Positions 55,401 to 61,017 of a stretch of DNA of 64,000 nucleotides are shown here, one piece after another. Made by a program: the position numbers and the translations under genes. The stretch spans positions 1 through 64,000 of the forward strand of contig NW_026615438.1 in NCBI RefSeq assembly GCF_000801105.2, read 5' to 3'. Position 1 is the first letter of the stretch; every line of letters begins with the position of its first letter. This DNA is from Raphanus sativus. Taxonomy: Eukaryota; Streptophyta; Magnoliopsida; Brassicales; Brassicaceae. The notes beneath the pieces are model-generated. The model did not search any database and had not been told where the DNA came from. It saw nothing but the letters and a program-made list of their open reading frames with translations.

Positions 55401-56861
55401 GTCTTCAAGAAGATACAAGTCTCCCTTGCTCACACCATTGCCAAGCAACCTACTAGTCTCAATATCCTGAAACACAACCTCATTAGGACTAAATATCACC
55501 TTGCAATGTAAATCATTAGTGACCTTTTTCACAGATAATAGATTAGATGCAAAAGATGGCATATAAAAGGCACTGGTATCTTTTTCAAACAGCTTAAGAG
55601 TTCCAACACCTCTAATAGGTATCTTATCTCCATTTGCAATCATCACATTTCCTAGAGCAGGTTTAACATTACTAATCAACCTAGAATCACTAATCATGTG
55701 ATGAGAAGCTCCTGAATCAATTACAAGAGGCTTAACACAACTAGTTTCATGAGTTGAAGTAATACAAGCAATAGGCGATTGTAAGGATGCATTAAGAGAG
55801 ATACCAAGTGTGTTACCAGAGTTGTCCTTGAGGACTTTGATGAGAGCCTGAAGGTCAGACCTCCGAATAGTCTCATCCTGAGCAGTCCCCATGGCTGAAC
55901 TCCCACTGAATGTTAAGGCCTTTCCATCACCAGGAACCATTGCTTGCTTTGGTGTAGATGAACCTCCCATCTCACCAGAGAAATGAGCTCTAGCATCAGC
56001 ATATGGAGTTCTGAACTTCTGAGGCTTAAGATGTGGGTGGAGGATCCAGCACTTGTCCTTGCCGTGACCCTTCTTCTTGCAGTGATCACACACCCACACT
56101 TTCTTCTCTTCTGGTTTGTAAGAACCCTTGTTTGCCACGCCCATCTCTTCTTCTTCTTTAGCTTGGTTTGCAATGATAAGAGCTCCTTTTCCTCCAAAGA
56201 GCCCCACGGAACCCTTCTCCTTTTGAATCTGAGCACAAACATCATCAAGGGATGGGAGACTCACTCCCCTCAGGATGTGTTTGATTAGGTCATTATACCC
56301 GGGGTTGAGAGTGAACAGCAAAGCAAAGACTTTGTCTTGTTCCCTTCTCTCATTCAACACATCAGGGTCCAAGGTTGCTGGTCTCAACATCTCCAGCTCT
56401 GCCCAAAGAGATCTGAACCTCCCAAAATGTTTATCAAACTCAGTATCCTCCTGACACAAGTTATTGATAGCCCTCTTGACTTCATACACACGGTTGATGT
56501 TGGAGACATTACCAAACACCTTCTTGAGTGTGTCCCACAGATCTTTGGAAGTCTCACAGTAGTCATAGGCTTCTAAGATTGTTGGTTCCAGGCTGTGTTG
56601 GAGGATGGACAGAACCAAGAGATCCTCTTGAACTCTCTTCTTGTTCCCAGCATCCGCATCAGCTTCCACCACCTCCTTACCATCCTCTCCTAGGATAGTC
56701 TTCTTCTTGGTGTCTAAGCCTTCTTCAACAACTCCCCAGAGACCTCTGCCTCCTAGAGCTGTCTTGGTTAGCCGCGCCCAGTGTAAGTAGTTACCTCCTT
56801 TGAGAGTAACTGGAATAGTCACCATTCTTGAGTTTTCATGAGAGGAACCAGAGGAATCCAT
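52431..56861 (-). CDS. Copia-E Gag-Pol polyprotein, intact
   Basis: 1476 residues, starting MDSSGSSHENSRMVTIPVTL and ending LVDLSSQ. Gag (UBN2-type) with YCETSKDLWDTL and HFGRFRSLWAELE; zinc knuckle CDHCKKKGHGKDKC near 256; protease DSGASHHMI near 380; pre-integrase WHARLGHPHS and CEACILGKHC; integrase HSDVWTA, RSDNGGEYTS and NGVAERKNRHLM; RT with YVDD near 1155; RNase H with CDADWAGD near 1325, SSAEAEYRAM and HCDNQAAIHIA. Every catalytic motif is present and no stop is seen. It is closest to Copia-D by eye. A possible source of proteins in trans for the NA elements, if transcribed. Confidence 0.95.
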   Translation of the reverse strand: MDSSGSSHENSRMVTIPVTLKGGNYLHWARLTKTALGGRGLWGVVEEGLDTKKKTILGEDGKEVVEADADAGNKKRVQEDLLVLSILQHSLEPTILEAYDYCETSKDLWDTLKKVFGNVSNINRVYEVKRAINNLCQEDTEFDKHFGRFRSLWAELEMLRPATLDPDVLNERREQDKVFALLFTLNPGYNDLIKHILRGVSLPSLDDVCAQIQKEKGSVGLFGGKGALIIANQAKEEEEMGVANKGSYKPEEKKVWVCDHCKKKGHGKDKCWILHPHLKPQKFRTPYADARAHFSGEMGGSSTPKQAMVPGDGKALTFSGSSAMGTAQDETIRRSDLQALIKVLKDNSGNTLGISLNASLQSPIACITSTHETSCVKPLVIDSGASHHMISDSRLISNVKPALGNVMIANGDKIPIRGVGTLKLFEKDTSAFYMPSFASNLLSVKKVTNDLHCKVIFSPNEVVFQDIETSRLLGNGVSKGDLYLLEDIKPAADLSTAFISIPVDNNVLWHARLGHPHSRALNLLLPNVSFKNDGCEACILGKHCKTVFPKSSTIYEHCFDLIHSDVWTAPCISRENHKYFVTFIDQKSKYTWLTMIQTKDRVLDAFINFQNYITNQFNVKIKVFRSDNGGEYTSHAFKNHLAKHGIIHQTSCPYTPQQNGVAERKNRHLMEVARCMMFYTNVPKRFWSDAVMTACYLINRTPTRVLDDLTPYEVLNNKKPSLDHLRVFGCLCYVLQPGMQRNKLEARSTKAIFIGYSTTQKGYKCYDPNMRRVHVSRDVKFVESRGFYDEKSWDELKDLSQSSTDRANNLRRIMESLGIHMPQPSQPQSDGAGGSENGSTGAGNQPPVAVSEEVAPASEDSHPNPEGGNQETSPHSDQVHDQDGNANTPAEEQQVEEHMEEEQLAQPMLRRSTRERRPASDWMNTRVYFNNQAVAHPTQGVCSLAQYPVAHQAFITELDQEWIPKTYEEAMQDEEWRASVGDEMGAMEKNGTFFESKLPKGKKAVTSRLLFTIKYGANGKPERRKTRLVARGYTQVYGEDYLDTFAPVAKLHTIRVVLSLAVNLEWDLWQMDVKNAFLQGELEDEVYMRPPPGMEDLVQPGNVLRLRKAIYGLKQSPRAWYHKLSTTLNGRGFNKSEADHTLFTLTTEQGIIVILIYVDDIIITGSDKEGITLTKAFLKSSFDIKDLGELKYFLGIEICRSKEGLFLNQRKYTLDMLSEAGDLGAKKAKTPLEDGYKVLRKGEFEDKPFEDVKRYRRMVGKLIYLTITRPDICFAVNQVSQQMQAPKVHHWGMVERILRYLREAPGQGIWMGCNKSTEIVGYCDADWAGDRVDRRSTTGYCTFIGGNLVTWKSKKQKVVSCSSAEAEYRAMRKLTSELIWIKGLLKDLGIEFTTPITMHCDNQAAIHIASNSVFHERTKHIEVDCHKVRQAVEQKVILPCYTRSEDQLADIFTKAASSKVCESIHSRLGLVDLSSQ

Positions 56862-57109
56862 AAGAACAGCTCAAGAATAGTTGAACAAGGTGTTTTGAAA
56901 AGAAAGAAATAACAAGAACTCTCAAGAACAGTTTGAACAAACTTTGCTATTTTTGGTAAAATCTGGAGATGAACTTGAAGAACACCTCAAGAACACCAAG
57001 AACTTTGCCAAAAATAGAACTAGAGCAAGAACAAGATGTCTCACGGATGAAAAGAAATGGAGAAATCAGAGAATGTGTTTGCGGAAGTGAAAGGTCTCAA
57101 GAGCTTAGT

Positions 57110-57121
57110 GCTCTGATACCA
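57110..57121 (-). promoter_or_regulatory. Primer binding site of Copia-E
   Basis: Minus strand TGGTATCAGAGC abutting the 5' LTR; CACTTCCGCA about 30 bp downstream. Confidence 0.92.
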
Positions 57122-57225
57122 TGAAAGAATATGAAGATTAGAAGTATGGAAGAGAGTGGCGAGAGTGAGAGACAAAGAGAATGTGAAACATGATTCTTAA
57201 TATTCAATATGGTAAGCATACAAGG

Positions 57226-57235
57226 TTTATATAAA
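57226..57235 (-). promoter_or_regulatory. Probable TATA box of Copia-E 5' LTR
   Basis: TTTATATAAA (palindromic), on the primer-site side of the solo LTR insertion. The upstream U3 part of the promoter is now about 2.5 kb away. Confidence 0.5.
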
Positions 57236-57985
57236 GGGAAAGACAGCATAAGAAAGTAATAAACAAAAGGAACAATAAACAAATCTGTCGATGATCAGTG
57301 AGGGGCAGAGTGAGCAGAGTGAAAGTGACTGGTGTTGAAATAAATAAAGGAATGACCAGAAGAAGAAGAAGCTGGTTGATGATCCAAAGAGAATTCATCA
57401 AGAGACGCCAATTTGGTTCTGTTTGTGCAGTCTTGCTCCACAAGCTACTATCTTGACCTCACTTACCTTTCAAGGCAAGAAAGGAGTTTGGAGACTTAAT
57501 ATGGACGTGGGAAACACTGAGATGTCAAGGAAACATGTTTGAATTAAAATAAGAGAGCCTGGTTTGAATTTGAAAAGAAGAAGTCACATGTTGCTTAAGA
57601 GAAGCAGCTGGACCTGTCACTTTCACTCAACCAGGCTGTGTAAACCTCTCTCCTGTCACTCTCACTCCCTCTGGTCGAGATTAACCTTGGTTGCATCCTT
57701 CTGGCTTCATCAGAAACCCCACAATAATATTTGTTTAGTCATTCCCTTGTTTAATCATTGTTTATTGTAAGTGATTGTCTATTTAAAGACTTCACCACCT
57801 CTTGTAACATTTATCCAGTCTTAATACAAGTTTCTCTCATCAATTTCGTGGCTCTCTCTCCCTCTCTTGTGTCTAAACAATAGTCACAATGTAAGGGTCA
57901 AGTGAATCATGATTTAGAGGCTGCCTTAACTCTCTTTCTCTTAAGGCAGCCTAATACTTGTCAAATTCACTTTAAACTCTTCTTA

Positions 57986-59488
57986 GGCCCTGTTCGTTTG
58001 TACATCTCAAAGATGCATCCAAATGGTCCATCTGGATGCCTTATCCAAATGCTTCATCTGGATGTTGTTCGTCTCTGCATTTCGTTTATCCATCCAGATG
58101 AATCATCTAAATGCAACTATGTTTGTTTGCTTTTTTCAACTTGCATCTACATCGAGATGAACTTGTTACTAAAATAATTAAAATAGATTTGTTTTTAAAT
58201 TTTTGGCGGGATATTGCATTTTTCGGTTTTGACGAAAAATTGTGTTTTTCCAATTTTGACGGGAAATTACATTTTCGGTTTTTGCCGGAAATTTTCGTTT
58301 TTGGCGAGAAATTGCGTTTTCTCAGTTTTGGTGGGAAAGTGTGTTTTTCCGGTTTTGGCGAGAAATTACATTTCCCGGTTTTGGCGGGACATTGCGTTTT
58401 CCCAGTTTTGGCCAGAAATTGCGTTTTTCCGGTTTTCACGAGAAATTGTGTCTTCTCAGTTTTGGCGGGAAATTGCGTTTTTCTCGGTTTTGGTGGGAAA
58501 TTGTGTTTTCCAGTTTTGACGAGAAATTGTGTTTTCCGGTTTTGGCGAGAAATTGCGTTTTACCGGTTTTGGCGGGATGTTGCGTTTTCCCGGTTTTGGT
58601 CTGAAAATGTGTTTTCCGGTTTTCACGAGAAATTACGTTTTTCCGGTTTTGGCGGAAAATTACGTTTTCCAGTTTTGGCGGGAAAATTACGTTTTCCGGT
58701 TTTCACGAGAAATTACGTTTTTCCGGTTTTGGCGGAAAATTACATTTTTCCGGTTTTGGCGGGAAAATGCGTTTTCCGGTTTTCACGAGAAATTATGTTT
58801 TCCGGTTTTGGCGGGAAAATGCGTTTTCCGATTTTCACGAGAAATTACGTTTTTCCGGTTTTGGCGGAAAATTACGTTTTTCCGATTTTGGCGGGAAAAT
58901 TACGTTTTCCGGTTTTGACGAGAAATTGTGTTTTTTCCGGTTTGGACGGGAAATTGCGTTTTTCGATTTTGGTGAGAAATTATGTTTTCGGTTTTGGTGG
59001 GAAATTGTGTTTTTCGGTTTTGGCGGGAAATTGCATTTTCTCGGTTTTGGCGTGAAAGTGTGTTTTTTTGGTCTTGGCGAGAAATTGGGTTTTCCGATTT
59101 TTGGCGGGAAATTACCTTTTTCCGATTTTGGCGGGATATTGCATTTTTTCGATTTTGACGGGAAATTACGTTTTCTGGTTTTGGCGAAATTATGTTTTCC
59201 CAATTTTGACGAGAAATTGTGTTTTCCAATTTTGACGGAAAATTGCATTTTTCGGTTTTGGCAAGAATTTATTTTGTTTTAACGAAAAATTTATCAAATT
59301 TTTGGTGAAGACTCACCTTCACCCAGATGCTCCGTGAAGACTCACCCTCATTTGGGTGAGAATTTGAGATGAGTTTTCATAAATGCAGTTGGGTGATCCA
59401 TCTGGATGTAGCATTTTAATGTACAAAACAAACATCAACTTGCATCTTCACCCAGATGGATCACCCAGATGAGCAAACGAACAGCACC
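57986..59488. mobile_element. PIF/Harbinger-like MITE carrying a minisatellite
   Basis: 1503 bp flanked by TTA (57983-57985 and 59489-59491). The empty site is visible in NA-2 as AACTCTTCTTATTTCTTC. Terminal inverted repeats: GGCCCTGTTCGTTTG at the left and, reversed and complemented, GGTGCTGTTCGTTTG at the right. A 3-bp TTA duplication plus such ends fits PIF/Harbinger (Tourist-like). Subterminal regions have repeated CATCTGGATG words on both strands, possible transposase sites. No transposase. Confidence 0.87.
58203..59270 (+). repeat. Minisatellite (~26-29 bp unit) with E2F-type sites inside the MITE
   Basis: About 37-40 diverged copies of a unit of the form GGTTTTGGCGGGAAATTGCG + TTTTCC. 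Seven copies contain exactly TTTTGGCGGGAAA (58460, 58673, 58754, 58806, 58886, 59018, 59099), which fits the E2F/DP consensus TTTSSCGC and its mirror. In the middle, units with GGCGGGAAA alternate with units with CACGAGAAA, giving a dimeric period of about 53 bp. Open frames on both strands are a by-product of the repeat. Confidence 0.88.
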
Positions 59489-60061
59489 TTATTTCTTCTT
59501 AAACTCTAGCTTACTGATTCTAGATCCCATTCATCTTAAGTGCACAAACTCTAAAGTGTTGTGTTACTTCTCAAGGATTAGATTCAAACTAGAGATTCTT
59601 AGCTTTTTATAACCAGTTTACTCTCTAAGATCTTGGTTATAGTATAGGCTGTGTGAGGGGATTCAACCACCAGTTGGTTGTCTCTTCCATTGTAGAGTGA
59701 GTTCCTGTTGTATGGTTGAAGGGATTCAGTTACAAGTTAACTGAATACTCTCTTGACATGAGACAAACACTCATGAATTCCAACACTCATGAATTCCAAC
59801 AACTGGTCCTAACGGGTGGGAGGACCACTCTTTCCTTAACTCAACCCGTGACCTTTCTCCTCAGCGCCAACCACTTCACTTGGCGAGTTTCTTCTTCACT
59901 TCTCCTCATCACTTAATCCTTCTCATTAATCAACTACTAAACTTATCCACCTTGTACTCCAAGCTAGGTTATAAACTTGGTTCACAAGCAATGATCATCC
60001 TTTGCTCTCTTACGCTTGATCTGCTTCCTCTTTACTCTTGATGCTTCATCTCAACAAAGAG

Positions 60062-60345
60062 GCTTACTAAAGGACTTGGGAATTGAAGCTACAACTCCAA
60101 TCACCATGCACTGTGATAATCAGGCAGCTATACACATTGCCAGCAACTCAGTCTTCCATGAGAGAACCAAACACATTGAAGTCGATTGCCATAAGGTGAG
60201 GCAAGCTGTTGAGCAGAAGGTCATCCTCCCATGCTACACCAGAAGTGAAGACCAGTTGGCTGATATCTTCACCAAGGCTGCAAGTACCAAGGTTTGTGAG
60301 TTCATTCACTCAAAGCTTGGACTTGTGGATCTTTCATCACACTGA
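60062..60345 (+). pseudogene. Copia-D polyprotein, C-terminal block: end of RNase H
   Basis: Continues the central block with GLLKDLGIEATTPITMHCDN and ends LVDLSSH, stop at 60343-60345. Contains HCDNQAAIHIA, the HIEVDCHKVRQAVEQ region and ADIFTKA. Codons upstream of 60062 in the open frame belong to the Copia-E LTR. Confidence 0.93.
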
Positions 60346-60376
60346 TCCTCTAACCATGAGGTGTTCTACTCTTTTT

Positions 60377-60417
60377 CCTTGATATGTTTTTGTCCCACTG
60401 GGTTTTTCATATCAAGG
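60377..60417 (+). promoter_or_regulatory. Covarying 3' hairpin of Copia-D
   Basis: CCTTGATATG (60377-60386) pairs perfectly with CATATCAAGG (60408-60417). The loop has GTCCCACTGGG between T runs. CTCTTTTT precedes and TTTTAATGAGG follows, as in all the related elements. Confidence 0.75.
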
Positions 60418-60476
60418 TTTTAATGAGGGAATGCTTCATGGTTTCCAAGCTTGACTTGTTCCACATGGTCAAGCTT

Positions 60477-60485
60477 GAGGGGGAG
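60477..60485 (+). promoter_or_regulatory. Polypurine tract of Copia-D
   Basis: GAGGGGGAG immediately before the 3' LTR; CAAGCTTGAC and GTCAAGCTTG form a 10-bp perfect inverted repeat just upstream. Confidence 0.92.
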
Positions 60486-61017
60486 TGTTGAGATGAAGCA
60501 ATAAGCTGCAGCATGTAAGCAATGAAGAATGAGTTAGGGCGAGCATATTCAGAAGGATCACATAATTGAGTTACCTTGGGAACCAAGCTTGTCCGTACAA
60601 CCTAGGATCTCCAGCGTGACTTGCAAGTAAAGGAAGTGAAGAGTGGAGCATAATTGGTTTTATATTGATCAAAGAAACTCAACCTCACTCGCCAAGACAA
60701 TGGGAACGTTGGAGAAGTGCCTTCACGTGATTAGCTAAGGTTGTCAAGTTGAGACAACCGTTGGGACCAGTCACTCTCAAGTCTGGCGCATCTGATCTGA
60801 AGCAGTTGGACTTATTCTACTTGTTTATTATATTCCTAGTGTCATGTTTATTTTAATACTTGTCTAGGATATTTTCTCATCCTATTTATGTATGCTGTAA
60901 CCAAGTGAATCAATTAAGGAAATTAATTCCCTCATTTCTCTTTGTCTCCTACGCCAATCTCTCTCTCCCTCTCACAATGTTCTTCACTTAACACACTTTG
61001 ATTCTCATATTCTTGCA
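60486..61017 (+). repeat. Copia-D 3' LTR
   Basis: 532 bp copy of 41135-41666; ends TTCTTGCA, then the CGAAC duplication in satellite. Confidence 0.94.

Larger units (their letters stand above)
57333..59801 (+). mobile_element. Solo LTR of the NA-1/NA-2 group, carrying a MITE
   Basis: Flanked by ACTGG (57328-57332 and 59802-59806). It starts TGTTGAAATAAAT (the normal LTR start) and ends TTCCAACA, with no primer site or interior. Without the MITE and its TTA duplication it is 963 bp: the 947 bp of the ordinary NA-2 LTR part plus a 16-bp terminal duplication of ACTCATGAATTCCAAC. Its sequence is much closer to NA-2 than to NA-1, yet it uses the short LTR start. Confidence 0.92.
51827..60056 (-). 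mobile_element. Copia-E, Ty1/copia retrotransposon with open polyprotein, 5' LTR interrupted
   Basis: Flanked by AAGAG (51822-51826 and 60057-60061). LTRs are 461 bp each once the solo LTR and its duplication are removed from the right copy; I saw no differences. Primer site at 57110-57121, purine tract at 52288-52296. The 1476-residue polyprotein is open. The 5' LTR promoter is split by 2469 bp, so this copy may not be transcribed normally. Confidence 0.95.
57122..60056 (-). repeat. Copia-E 5' LTR, split by a solo LTR
   Basis: LTR parts 57122-57332 and 59807-60056, with the ACTGG duplication on both sides of the insert. Rejoined length 461 bp equals the 3' LTR. Confidence 0.93.
41135..61017 (+). 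mobile_element. Copia-D, Ty1/copia retrotransposon interrupted by noaCRM and Copia-E
   Basis: Flanked by CGAAC (41130-41134 and 61018-61022) in satellite. LTRs are 532 bp each with one substitution noted (AATGG versus GTGG context near 41294/60645). Primer site at 41667, purine tract at 60477-60485. The polyprotein lies in three blocks (41838-42498, 48347-51826, 60062-60345) that are in frame once each insert and one copy of its duplication are left out. Confidence 0.95.

Noticed and set aside
57990..58110. CATCTGGATG words in the MITE resembling the satellite's CATCTGGATAG
   Set aside because: The match is about 9 bp with no further similarity; likely chance.
58111..59282. Long open frames on both strands (up to 314 codons) in the MITE
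   Set aside because: They follow the 26-29-bp repeat (FGGKLRFPV-like periodic peptides) in several frames and both strands; stop-free frames are expected from such an array.
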